Source: Verrucomicrobiota bacterium (lineage in GTDB: Bacteria; Verrucomicrobiota; Verrucomicrobiia; Chthoniobacterales; JACTMZ01). Taken from it: a stretch of 36,300 nt of DNA. Both the position numbers and the translations under genes were made by a program. The DNA lies in the NCBI GenBank assembly GCA_027624625.1, contig JAQBWH010000019.1, forward strand, positions 1 through 36,300, read 5' to 3'. The notes under the pieces are model-generated. The model was not told the origin of the DNA and ran no database searches. It saw only the letters and a program-made list of their open reading frames with translations. Of this stretch, positions 1-8,400 are shown in pieces. Within the stretch, counting starts at the first letter, position 1. The number at the start of each line of letters is the position of its first letter.

Positions 1-489
1 GGGCTCGGCGACTCGAAGACGCCGCAAGAATACGGGGCCTTCCCCATGGATCCCTACTCGCACACCCCGGCCCAGGCCGGGGCCAAGCAACCGGGACTGA
101 CCGGCCAGGTCAAGGAGGACATCCTTTCCCGCTTGGGCGAGCTCGGCGTGTTCGTCGAGCAGGGCACCATCCGGCTCCGGCCCACCCTCCTGCGTGCGGC
201 CGAATTCAGCGAAGCGGACGGCCAGTTTTTCTACTACGGGGCGGACGGCCAAGCGAAAACGCTCACTCTGCCGCCCCGCAGCCTCGCCTTCACGGTGTGC
301 CAGACCCCGTTTGTCTACCGGTTGTCGGACCAGGATGGACTCACCATCTTCCGGGCAGACGGGGCGGCCGCCCAGACCACCGATCTGGCCTTGGATGCGG
401 GGAGTTCCCGCGATGTGCTCCAGCGCACCGGAAAGGTCGACCAAGTGATTGTCGACTTGGACGCCCGCCGGTTGCTCCGGAGCCGCTAA
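1..489 (+). CDS. C-terminal end of an unidentified protein (5' end outside window)
   Basis: The reading frame is open from base 1, so the internal Met at 46 is probably not the true start and this is the last ~162 residues of a longer protein ending in TAA at 487-489. The segment reads YGAFPMDPYSHTP, then KQPGLTGQVKEDI, followed by a beta-rich tail (QFFYYGADG, SLAFTVCQTPFVYR) and ends LDARRLLRSR. I associate the DPYSHTP...GQVKE pattern with large conserved bacterial proteins linked to carbohydrate metabolism, but cannot name the family with certainty. Its neighbour, a secreted beta-glucanase 206 bp downstream, would fit a polysaccharide role; that is inference only. No membrane segment or signal peptide is visible in the part seen. 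Confidence 0.6.
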   Translation, partial: GLGDSKTPQEYGAFPMDPYSHTPAQAGAKQPGLTGQVKEDILSRLGELGVFVEQGTIRLRPTLLRAAEFSEADGQFFYYGADGQAKTLTLPPRSLAFTVCQTPFVYRLSDQDGLTIFRADGAAAQTTDLALDAGSSRDVLQRTGKVDQVIVDLDARRLLRSR

Positions 490-659
490 CGGCCGGGTGG
501 TTTGGCGCACCAAGGGGCGCCCTCCGACAGAGGCAAAGAGCTTCTTTTGAACGACCTGAACCGCAACTAGGTCGAACGTTTAAATCAAACCGAACCATGA
601 CCCCTTATCCACCCGCCCCCTCCCGAACAGAAAATCCGAAAAATCGACTGGCAACCTGT

Positions 660-687
660 TTGACAACCAGTCGGGCATGCATATGGT
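660..687 (+). promoter_or_regulatory. Sigma70-like promoter placed directly at the glucanase start codon
   Basis: A perfect TTGACA (660-665) is followed after 16 bp by TATGGT (682-687, four of six consensus). The predicted transcription start, about 7 nt after the -10 box, is ~694, and the start codon is at 696. No Shine-Dalgarno sequence lies before the ATG. The layout predicts a leaderless or nearly leaderless mRNA and supports 696 over the in-frame ATG at 597, which lies upstream of the promoter. Confidence 0.5.
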
Positions 688-695
688 ATACAGCT

Positions 696-3600
696 ATGTT
701 ACCCCGCACATTCAGACCTTTCCCCCGTACTCTCCCCGCACTATTCGTGGCTGCGCTCCTAGCACCGGCCGCTTTTGCTCAAAGCGATCCATTCGGTCAG
801 CAGTTCACGTACATGGACGTCTCGGAGAACAACAACGGATCGCCTGGAGCATACATACAAGGCATCTACCAATACGGACCAGTCGATTTGGTGGTGCAAG
901 GCAACAGCGCCGTGGGCACCACCATGACCTTCAAGCCGAACAGCTATATCTACACCAGCCAAACCAGCACCCCCAAGCTGTTGCGTTACTACAAGGCTTC
1001 GACTTTGAAGGAAGCGCTAGTGTCGCCGGGCATGTCCAGCGCATCGATTGTCGTTAATGTCACAAATGTCAACCTGCCCGCCAATGCGGTGTTCAATGTG
1101 GTTTGCAAAACGCTCAATGGCAGCTTTCAGGAGACCTCCGCCCAGCGATTTCGGGTCACCACCACCGGCCAGGCAACCATCACCCTCACGGGCCTCAGCG
1201 GTAGAGTCGGTGAAAAATTGCAAGTGGGCTTCGAGATGTTGGGGGTCACGCAAACGGAGGAGAACACCGGTCAAGTTGGCTTGCAGATCGTCAGCCGCAG
1301 CATTTCCGGGACCCCTGCTAGCTACCCGCCGACAACCACCAGCCAACTGCTCCGTAATGGAGATTTTAATATCAGCGCCACGCCTGTTTCTGGCGTGACC
1401 CTGCCCGACGATTTTTTCTGGGTCCCATTCGAGGGCGCATATGTCGGCGAACCCGCTACAGTGAGCACTCTCCCTTCGCCCACCGGCGGCAAAGCTCTGA
1501 TTGTCACCGGTCAGCCATACGCCGGCGCTTGGTACAATGGCGATGCAGGAACAGAGGTCAAAGCCGATGGCGGGAAGGTCTTCACCCTCTCCTTCGATGC
1601 GTTCTTCCCCACCGATTATTCCTCGACCACCACTTCGATTTCTTTCTGGAACAATGCTTCGGCCACCCTCCTCCTCGACGCCAACATGAACAACCAGATC
1701 GCCCCTTCATCGTTGGGAACCTGGCGCAGTTACAGTGTCCGCTACACCGCCACGGATGCCGAGTTTGCCGCGCTGGTGACGGGCAGAATGCGCCTGAAGG
1801 TCCAGACCGAAGGCCGGGTCGGAACGGCTCTGTTCGACAACTTTGTCCTCCGCCAGCAAACTGCCACGGAAGTCGGCCCTCAATTGGCGGTGAGCATTGC
1901 CGGATCGGATTATGCGAACGGTTCATCGGGCATTTTCCCGCCGCTCATCGGGTATACGACCCCATATGCCATTTCTCTTCGAAACGACGGCTCCGAGACT
2001 TTGGTCTGCCCCACCGTCTCGATCTCTGGAGCGTCTTTCGTTTTGAGCGGGGGCACGAGCGCTACCCTCCTGCCCGGAGAAAGCCGCACTTTCATCGCGA
2101 CGGCGGCACCGATCGACAGCACCCCGCTGACCGGAGCCCTCACCGTGCTGAGCAATGACAAGGACACCGCCGACCAGACCTACGTGGTGAATTTGCAAGC
2201 CACGCCATTATCGGCGCTCGACGATTTCACCAGCGGCACTGCCGCGTCACTCGGGTGGCAGCCCTACTATGATGAAGTTAGCACGACCTTCGACAGCAAC
2301 GGATCGGTCAGTGTCGATAGTGGCGCCCTCCGGCTTGAGGTGGACTCGCAGCAGGGCGCGGGATCCTACCCTTGGTTCTACGCCGCCCGAAAAACTTTCG
2401 CTGCGCCGGGCGGCCTTGATCTCTCCCGCAGTTCCATCGCAACCGCCGTGCGGGCCTTCGGAAAATACGAGTTCGCCGCTGACAATAAAGTTCAGGTTTA
2501 TCTGGAGTCGCTGAGCGGCTCCGGTGCAGCGACGGGCCGAGTTTCCCTCGGGCAGTGGGTCGATGAAACCACCGCGGGTGCCGATCCCGGCGTCGGCAGC
2601 TACTTCACCCCCGACGGCATCAACGACCGTGTCGCCGTTCTTCTGCCTGAGGGAGGAAATTACACGAGCGTGCAGTCCGCTCTCTCGGCGGCGATTAGCC
2701 AAGGTTTCAATCCGGACGCTGTTGCCTACAGACTCGTCGTTATGATGACCGACTTCGAGTTTGACCTTGGGTCGGGCAAAATCGTGGAGCTGGACTCCAT
2801 CGGCATAAGTTTGGTGACCAAGCCATTCGAAGTGGTCAACGGCGGCTTTGAGGAAGATTCCACCGACTTCGCGGCAGGCGCCACACCGGCCGGTTGGTTG
2901 CAATACCCTGTCGAGGGCGTGAGCAAGAACCTCGTGGTCAACGGCACCTTGGTCTACAATGCAAGCACCGGTTTGGAGGATGCCAACGAGCCCTTTGAGG
3001 CTTATGCCGGGACCAAAGCGACCAAAATCTACGGACAAAATTATTACGATGGCGGCGCCTGGGTAGGCCCCAGCCAGACCGGAGTGGTTTACCAGGAGTG
3101 GCCGGTTGACGGGACGGCCGACATGTCACCGGGTCAAGCCATCCACGCCCGCGGCGCAGCCAAGGTCTTCGGCATTGACCTGATGACCGGTGGCAGCACC
3201 TTCAACTTCGGATTCCGCTACATGGACGCGGCAAACGTCCAAGTGGGCACCGACGAAGTCACCACCATCACCGCATTGACTGATGTCCCCGACGAGTGGG
3301 TCGCCTTGGTGGCCAATGGCACCATCCCCGCCGGCGCGGCCAAAGTGCAACTCATCGCCGAGTTCGTGCAAAACAATTCGACGGACACCGGCGCGGTCTA
3401 CCTCGACGACCTTACGGTTGGCTTCGGGCAAGTTCCGACCACGCAGGACGTCGGCGGCACCGCCTACCAGCTCGTCTGGTCCGACGAATTTGACGGCTCC
3501 TCGCTCAACACGGCCAACTGGACGGCTGAAATCGGCACCGGCAACAACGGTTGGGGCAACGGCGAGGCGCAGTACTACACGGACCGCCCCGAGAATCTGC

Positions 3601-4796
3601 GGGTGGAAAACGGCCACTTGGTCATCGAGGCGATCAAAGAGAACTACCAAGGTTCCACCTGGACCTCGGCCCGCATCAAAACTCAGGACAAGCGCAACTT
3701 CAAATACGGCAAGTTCGAGTTCCGCGCGAAACTGCCGTCGGGCGTCGGCCCCTGGCCCGCCGCTTGGATGCTGGGCTCCAACATCTCTACGGTTGGCTGG
3801 CCGCAGTGCGGCGAGATTGACGTGATGGAATGGCGCGGGACCTTTGGCGACGCCAATACCGTGGGCCACGCCCTCCACTCCCCCGCCCGCCACGGAGGCA
3901 ACCCGGTCGAGCCCGCCGAGCGCACCCCGGTGAGCAACCCGTCCACCGAATTCCACACTTACGCCGTCGTCTGGAACAGCGATTCCTTCATCTTCAGCGT
4001 GGACGGCGTGGACGTAGCGACCCTGACTCCGCCGGCGGCCGATGCCGAGGTCTTCCGGAAGCAATTCTTCCTACTGCTCAACCTCGCCATGGGCGGCGCC
4101 TACAATGGCTATGAGATCGATCCGTCCCTCACCCGCGCCACCTACGAGGTGGACTACGTGCGCGTCTATCAAGATCTCGGCGGTGACGCGACATCCGACA
4201 CCACATCTCCAGTCATCACCATCCAAGGCGCCAATCCTGTCTCCCTCTCGTGGGGTACCAGCTATGTTGACGGCGGAGCTACCGCCTTCGATGCCGGTGA
4301 CAATGCCAGCGTGCCGGTGGTGACCGTTAATCCCGTCGACCCCTCCGTCCCGGGCGTGTACTCGGTCACATACACCGCGCAAGACAGCACAGGCAACTCG
4401 ACCAACACCAACCGTTTGGTCAACGTCATCATGGCCAACAATGGGAACAACGTGGGCGCCGATGGCCTTACCGACAGCCTTCGCTATGCCTTCGGCGCAA
4501 CCGGACCCGGCTCGATCAGCCGCACCCTCCTGCCGAGCAATTCCCTCACGCCGGGCACCAACGGAACGAAAAACCTGGTCATGACCTACTTCGCGCGGAC
4601 CAACGAGAATGTCAGTCTTCTCCCCTGGGCCTCGGCGAACCTGGCCTCGAGCAACGGTTGGACCACCAACGGCATTAACGTCACCGTCCTAAGTAACGTG
4701 GAAACCAACGGCACCAATCTCGAAAAACGTCAGGCCACCACCCCGGCCACCGGATCGCAAAAATTCCTCCGCCTGCGCTCCATCTTCACCGAGTGA
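696..4796 (+). CDS. Secreted multidomain GH16 endo-beta-1,3-glucanase (laminarinase type)
   Basis: Predicted extracellular hydrolase of beta-1,3-glucans, 1366 residues. It starts with a signal peptide (MLPRTFRPF..., hydrophobic core, cleavage after AAFA near residue 28). An N-terminal domain of unknown type is followed by a CBM4/9-like beta-sandwich (~217-390, opening LLRNGDFN), an Ig/ASH-like domain (~393-510), a further beta-rich region (~510-710) and a second CBM-like module (~711-915, VVNGGFEE). The GH16 catalytic domain spans ~925-1158 (LVWSDEFDGSSLNTANW) with the active-site motif GEIDVMEW; E1040 is the expected nucleophile, D1042 the assisting residue and E1045 the acid/base. A DUF5011-like Ig domain (~1167-1245) and a ~120-residue tail ending KFLRLRSIFTE follow; that tail resembles C-terminal domains on secreted verrucomicrobial proteins. 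The open frame extends upstream of 696, but the signal peptide and promoter fix the start. Catalytic family is firm; exact substrate is inferred from the motif. Confidence 0.88.
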   Translation: MLPRTFRPFPRTLPALFVAALLAPAAFAQSDPFGQQFTYMDVSENNNGSPGAYIQGIYQYGPVDLVVQGNSAVGTTMTFKPNSYIYTSQTSTPKLLRYYKASTLKEALVSPGMSSASIVVNVTNVNLPANAVFNVVCKTLNGSFQETSAQRFRVTTTGQATITLTGLSGRVGEKLQVGFEMLGVTQTEENTGQVGLQIVSRSISGTPASYPPTTTSQLLRNGDFNISATPVSGVTLPDDFFWVPFEGAYVGEPATVSTLPSPTGGKALIVTGQPYAGAWYNGDAGTEVKADGGKVFTLSFDAFFPTDYSSTTTSISFWNNASATLLLDANMNNQIAPSSLGTWRSYSVRYTATDAEFAALVTGRMRLKVQTEGRVGTALFDNFVLRQQTATEVGPQLAVSIAGSDYANGSSGIFPPLIGYTTPYAISLRNDGSETLVCPTVSISGASFVLSGGTSATLLPGESRTFIATAAPIDSTPLTGALTVLSNDKDTADQTYVVNLQATPLSALDDFTSGTAASLGWQPYYDEVSTTFDSNGSVSVDSGALRLEVDSQQGAGSYPWFYAARKTFAAPGGLDLSRSSIATAVRAFGKYEFAADNKVQVYLESLSGSGAATGRVSLGQWVDETTAGADPGVGSYFTPDGINDRVAVLLPEGGNYTSVQSALSAAISQGFNPDAVAYRLVVMMTDFEFDLGSGKIVELDSIGISLVTKPFEVVNGGFEEDSTDFAAGATPAGWLQYPVEGVSKNLVVNGTLVYNASTGLEDANEPFEAYAGTKATKIYGQNYYDGGAWVGPSQTGVVYQEWPVDGTADMSPGQAIHARGAAKVFGIDLMTGGSTFNFGFRYMDAANVQVGTDEVTTITALTDVPDEWVALVANGTIPAGAAKVQLIAEFVQNNSTDTGAVYLDDLTVGFGQVPTTQDVGGTAYQLVWSDEFDGSSLNTANWTAEIGTGNNGWGNGEAQYYTDRPENLRVENGHLVIEAIKENYQGSTWTSARIKTQDKRNFKYGKFEFRAKLPSGVGPWPAAWMLGSNISTVGWPQCGEIDVMEWRGTFGDANTVGHALHSPARHGGNPVEPAERTPVSNPSTEFHTYAVVWNSDSFIFSVDGVDVATLTPPAADAEVFRKQFFLLLNLAMGGAYNGYEIDPSLTRATYEVDYVRVYQDLGGDATSDTTSPVITIQGANPVSLSWGTSYVDGGATAFDAGDNASVPVVTVNPVDPSVPGVYSVTYTAQDSTGNSTNTNRLVNVIMANNGNNVGADGLTDSLRYAFGATGPGSISRTLLPSNSLTPGTNGTKNLVMTYFARTNENVSLLPWASANLASSNGWTTNGINVTVLSNVETNGTNLEKRQATTPATGSQKFLRLRSIFTE

Positions 4797-4869
4797 CCTC
4801 GCGAAGACCAAACGGCCCGCAAGCAAAATGAGTTGTGCCCTCCGCTGACTGATCTAGATTACAACCAGT

Positions 4870-5574
4870 ATGAAGATCCCCTCCAAAGCAACCGCCGCCT
4901 TCACCCTGATTGAATTGTTGGTCGTCATCGCCATCATTGCCGTTTTGGCCTCGCTGGCTGTCCCGGCGGTCAATGGCGCCTTGAAAAGGGGGACTAGTGC
5001 AGCCTGCCTCTCGAACCTGCGTCAAATCGGCATTGCCACCATTGCTTATGCGGTGGACAACGACATGGTTCTTCCTGCGGCCGGCGGCGGCGGCAGCCCC
5101 GAATGGGCGACCAGCATCGCTTCTTACACCGGGGTGGATGCCAAGCGGAACAAAAGCATCTTTGTCTGTCCGGGATGCGAGATTCCGGTCGGAACCGGCA
5201 CCGGCGCCGAGGTGGCCGTCACCTATGGCGCGCACGGGGGCCTGATGCCAAAAGGCGGGGAACCCATGGCGTTGGACTTGGTCAAAAATGCCTCCAGCCT
5301 GATCCTCTATGCCGATATGTGCCAGAATCCCGGCAACAAAGGGTGGTCTCCGTATTCGATCGAGAACCCCGGCGAGTTCAAGGGAGGCGGCCGCGGCGGA
5401 AGTACGTCCACTACGGACACTGCGATCGCCGTCGGTCCCGACAAGGACTCCGGGAACAATGCGTGGATGCGCTACCGCCACAGCGGCAGCGCCAATGCGG
5501 TGATGGGTGATGGTAGCGCACGGTCCTTTAGGAAGGGCACCATCTTGAGCAGCAACGCTAAAATCGTTCAGTAG
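4870..5574 (+). CDS. Type II secretion/type IV pilus-like pseudopilin
   Basis: 234 residues. A short basic leader ([10 protein letters not shown]) precedes the class III signal [19 protein letters not shown], the hydrophobic helix by which pseudopilins sit in the inner membrane and pack into a filament. After it come [17 protein letters not shown], a cysteine pair (VCPGC) and a C-terminal H-S-G-x-A-N-x-V-x-G-D-G-S-A-R segment typical of the abundant planctomycete/verrucomicrobial pseudopilin-like proteins. Residue -1 to the mature Phe is Ala rather than the usual Gly. A weak TAGATT -10 element at 4855-4860 lies 9 nt before the ATG and no Shine-Dalgarno is evident. It follows the glucanase by 73 bp on the same strand. 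A prepilin peptidase is encoded at 8401-9447. Whether it is part of a secretion machine or a stand-alone surface protein cannot be told. Confidence 0.85.
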   Translation: MKIPSKATAAFTLIELLVVIAIIAVLASLAVPAVNGALKRGTSAACLSNLRQIGIATIAYAVDNDMVLPAAGGGGSPEWATSIASYTGVDAKRNKSIFVCPGCEIPVGTGTGAEVAVTYGAHGGLMPKGGEPMALDLVKNASSLILYADMCQNPGNKGWSPYSIENPGEFKGGGRGGSTSTTDTAIAVGPDKDSGNNAWMRYRHSGSANAVMGDGSARSFRKGTILSSNAKIVQ

Positions 5575-5609
5575 GAAAATTTCCGCGCCGGCCCGACGCG
5601 GTTCCTCTC

Positions 5610-5640
5610 GGCTGAAAGATCGATCAGCACGATTTCAGCC
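5610..5640. terminator. Possible hairpin between convergent genes
   Basis: GGCTGAAA (5610-5617) and TTTCAGCC (5633-5640) form a perfect 8-bp stem with a 15-nt loop, between the pseudopilin stop at 5574 and the convergent gene ending at 5635. The right arm overlaps the stop codon of the minus-strand gene. There is no T-tract, so terminator function is uncertain. Confidence 0.3.
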
Positions 5641-7038
5641 TGCGCACCCGAGCAGCTTGCGCTCGCGGATGATCTTGGCCACTTCCGGGGGAACGCATTT
5701 TTCCCACGCCGGATCCCCGGCCCGGATCATGGCGAGCACCTGGGGAGACTTGATGCCGAGAATTTCTTCGCGGTAGTCGGTCACCGGAACAATGAATTCG
5801 TTCTCGCGGAGATATCCGTAAAGATGGACCAAGCGGGGTTCGACCCGAAAATTATCCGCCGTGATGATTTTCCCATCGCTGGCCCGACGGGGAAAGGCGT
5901 AAAGGCGGACGTTCTTTTTGAAAAGCCGCCCGAGCCCCTCGAGAATGCCACCTTCCAGGTCGGTGTAATATTTCTCCTCGAAAATCTCCTCGAGGGCGGG
6001 CACTCCGAGTGCGAGGCCGATCGCCTCATCGGTGTAACGGGCGAGGTAATCGACCAGACGGAAATATTCCCCGAAGCTGGAAACCAGCACAGTCTGACCA
6101 AGGGCTCCCAGGATGTCGGTGCGGTCGAGGAAGTCTTGCGGGTCGAGTTGACCGGTGCTGAGGAGGTTTTCCATCGTGATCTCGGCCAAAGTGAGGACTC
6201 CGCGCGGCGCCTCCTTCTCGCGCGGGGCAAAGGCGTCATAAGCGCAGCGCAGCATCTCGTGGGTGACATGCGTGACGGGACGAAAACTGCCCCGCTCGAC
6301 CAGCACGGCACGCTTGTAGAGTTCCTCGGACGGTTGCACGACTTCGCCGTCCGCCCGAAACATGGCCGCCCGGCCCAACCCCTGGGCGACCAACTGGAGG
6401 CTCATCAAACGGTTGTCCACCGTGGAAAAATCGGGACCGCCGAAGCGGATCATGTCCACCTCGATACGTTTCGCCGTGAGGTCGTCAAGCAGGCTGCCGA
6501 TCAGCTTTTCCGGTTCCCCATGGAGGCGGAAGGCCCCGTAAATCAGATTGACCCCGATGATTCCGATCGCTTCCTGCTGCCCGGTAATCTCCGCGTCGAG
6601 CATGCGGATGTGGATGATGATCTCGTTGACCCCCCCGCGGGGAACCGTCTGGAAGCGGATACCCATCCAGCCGTGCGATTCATGGTCCCCGTGGAAGCTG
6701 CGCGTCGCCACGGTGTCGGCAAAAACGAAAAATGTTTTTCCCGCGCCCATCTTTGTCTCAAGACGCTCACCCAAGAGGGAGTATTCGTGCCGGAGCATGC
6801 CGCTGAGGCGCTCTTGACTGACGTAGCGCTGCACGGGCCCGTAAATGGCGTCGCTGAAAGTCATGTCGTAGGCCGACATCGTTTTGGCCACCGTGCCGGC
6901 CGCCGCACCAACGTGAAAAAACCGCCGCGCCACCTCTTGTCCCGCCCCGATCTCGGCCAAGGTGCCGTAGACGCTGCCGTCGAGATTAAGATCCAGCGCT
7001 TTGCGATTGGCCGAAAGGTTGTAATCGTTGGCCAGCAT
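5635..7038 (-). CDS. Conserved protein of unknown function, 467 residues
   Basis: The likely start is the ATG at 7038 (MLANDYNLSANRKALDLN); the frame stays open to 7695 but the upstream translation is low-complexity and looks non-coding. No signal peptide or membrane helix is apparent, so a cytoplasmic protein is likely. Distinctive blocks are GTLAEIGAGQEVARRFFHVG near the N-terminus, AKTMSAYDMTFSDAIYGP, FFVFADTVATRSFHGDHESHGW, GVNEIIIHIRMLD and DMIRFGGPDFSTVDNRLMS. I recall this type of protein from several phyla (cyanobacteria, planctomycetes) under unreliable names such as TonB-dependent receptor, which the sequence does not support (no signal peptide, no barrel). It stands alone, head-to-head with the decayed transporter locus and convergent with the pseudopilin. 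Function unknown. Confidence 0.8.
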   Translation of the reverse strand: MLANDYNLSANRKALDLNLDGSVYGTLAEIGAGQEVARRFFHVGAAAGTVAKTMSAYDMTFSDAIYGPVQRYVSQERLSGMLRHEYSLLGERLETKMGAGKTFFVFADTVATRSFHGDHESHGWMGIRFQTVPRGGVNEIIIHIRMLDAEITGQQEAIGIIGVNLIYGAFRLHGEPEKLIGSLLDDLTAKRIEVDMIRFGGPDFSTVDNRLMSLQLVAQGLGRAAMFRADGEVVQPSEELYKRAVLVERGSFRPVTHVTHEMLRCAYDAFAPREKEAPRGVLTLAEITMENLLSTGQLDPQDFLDRTDILGALGQTVLVSSFGEYFRLVDYLARYTDEAIGLALGVPALEEIFEEKYYTDLEGGILEGLGRLFKKNVRLYAFPRRASDGKIITADNFRVEPRLVHLYGYLRENEFIVPVTDYREEILGIKSPQVLAMIRAGDPAWEKCVPPEVAKIIRERKLLGCAG

Positions 7039-7141
7039 GAAAACCGCGAATTCTGTGCACCCCGGAGCCGCACGGCAACGGTAAAGGGCTGACCTTGCTC
7101 CTCTCGGTGCTGGCCAGCGGCCCGCGACGCCTCGAAATTGT

Positions 7142-7468
7142 CCCAAAGCTCCACCGGTTCTGGGTCGCGTCGTTGACTTCCTCACCGGCGAAGAGGTCCA
7201 AGTCGCCATGGCGACGCGGTTGTTCACCACGCCAATGCTCCACTCCGCCCTCGCCTCTCCGGGCGCCCGCCAAAACCCCGTCTTGCCGCTGGCCATCGAA
7301 CAGGCCAAATATTCCGCTCCCATGCCCGCTGACTCCCGCCTGCGTTTCCTCCGGGACGGTCTGCGCGAACCATGCCGCCGGGTCTTCATGGAGAACCTTT
7401 CGTCGGACGAAGCTGCACGCCGTATGCCGCGCGAGTCCGAGCGGCGGATCACCGAGGGCCTGCGGTGA
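7142..7468 (+). pseudogene. C-terminal remnant of an ABC sugar-binding protein
   Basis: In this frame the translation contains VDFLTGEEVQVAMATRLF, then AKYSAPMP and, near the end, PCRRVFMENLSSDEAARRM before TGA at 7466-7468. This is the pattern of the last ~110 residues of extracellular solute-binding proteins of sugar ABC transporters (a VDFLTxxEVQ helix, then a final helix in which SxDEAA precedes xMxxExERR). The frame is closed by TAA at 7082-7084 and contains no signal peptide or N-terminal lobe, so about three quarters of the gene is missing. The stop overlaps the GTG of the downstream permease (GTGA), as in an intact operon. The first ~100 bp of open frame (7085-7141) does not look like this family, so the break is probably near 7140. 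Family assignment is by motif recognition. Confidence 0.55.
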
Positions 7469-8400
7469 AAAAGGAAGACGAACTGGCCAAAGCGGTGGCC
7501 CTGGCCGCCGCGGGCGGGTGGGACCCCACCGCGCGCCGCCGCGCATTCCTCGGCCTTTGTTTGCTTCCGGCCCTGATCCTGCTCGCCCTCGTGCTGGTCT
7601 ATCCTTTGTTCTACAACGTCATGCTTTCGCTCTCCGACGCAAGCATCTCCCGCCTCCAGGAGTGGAAAATCACCGGGATCCAGCAATACCTTCACGTCTT
7701 TCGAGACGAGCAGTTCTGGGTCATTTTCGGCAAAACCGTGGTCTGGACGGCGGTGAGCACCTTCCTTCAGGTCGCCATCGGGGTCACACTTGCCATGGTC
7801 TTGAGTCAGGACTTTATCCGCGGTGGCCCCGCCTGGCGCTTTCTATTTCTTCTCCCTTGGGCCATGCCGCAATACATCACCGCGCTGACTTGGCGCGGCA
7901 TGTTCCACGGGGAGAACGGTGCGGTGAACCAATTTCTGGCCAACACCTTCGGCCTCCCGCCGGTCGAGTGGCTCACCTCCCCTTTTGAGGCCTTCACCGC
8001 GGCCATCCTGGTCAATGTGTGGATGGGTTTTCCCTTCATGATGATCGTCGCGCTAGTCGGCCTGCGCAGCATTCCCCCGGGCCTTTACGAGGCGGCCATG
8101 CTCGACGGGGCATCGGCTTGGACCCAGTTCGTTCGCCTCACCGGACCCATGCTGCGACCGGTCATGCTCCCGGCCACCACCCTCGGCATCATCTGGAATT
8201 TCAACAACCTCAATGTCATCTGGCTCTTTTCCGACGGCGGTGAACCCGGGGACTCGACCCACATTCTCGCTTCCTACCTTTACAAAACAGCGTTCACTTA
8301 CTACCGCTTCGGTTGGTCTGCCGCCCTCTCGGTGGTCATCTTTGTCATCCTTTTTCTCGCCGTGCAGGCCTTCCTGCCAGCCGGACGCCAGCGTCGCTGA
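7465..8400 (+). CDS. Sugar ABC transporter permease, MalF type
   Basis: 311 residues, inner-membrane subunit of a carbohydrate importer. A short charged N-terminus (VKKEDELAKAVALAAAGGW) precedes six predicted membrane helices, the first at ~33-55 (LCLLPALILLALVLVYPLFY). The cytoplasmic EAA loop that contacts the ATPase is clear: GLYEAAMLDGASAWTQF with downstream LTGPMLRP. The GTG start at 7465 overlaps the stop of the binding-protein remnant; the frame is open further upstream but there it overlaps that gene. The stop TGA (8398-8400) directly abuts the stop of the convergent prepilin peptidase gene, leaving no room for the MalG-type second permease normally encoded next. With neither a complete binding protein nor a partner permease nearby, the transporter is probably non-functional unless the missing parts are elsewhere. 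Confidence 0.85.
   Translation: MKKEDELAKAVALAAAGGWDPTARRRAFLGLCLLPALILLALVLVYPLFYNVMLSLSDASISRLQEWKITGIQQYLHVFRDEQFWVIFGKTVVWTAVSTFLQVAIGVTLAMVLSQDFIRGGPAWRFLFLLPWAMPQYITALTWRGMFHGENGAVNQFLANTFGLPPVEWLTSPFEAFTAAILVNVWMGFPFMMIVALVGLRSIPPGLYEAAMLDGASAWTQFVRLTGPMLRPVMLPATTLGIIWNFNNLNVIWLFSDGGEPGDSTHILASYLYKTAFTYYRFGWSAALSVVIFVILFLAVQAFLPAGRQRR

Noticed and set aside
297..695. Upstream extension of the glucanase frame
   Set aside because: It overlaps the preceding gene in another frame, and the signal peptide and promoter place the start at 696.
5824..7092. 422-residue open frame on the plus strand
   Set aside because: Antisense to the conserved 467-residue protein; no recognisable motif and composition of a mirror frame.
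7039..7695. N-terminal extension of the minus-strand 467-residue protein to 7695
   Set aside because: The extra 219 residues read as Arg/Gly-rich noise and would overlap the sugar-binding remnant and the permease start.
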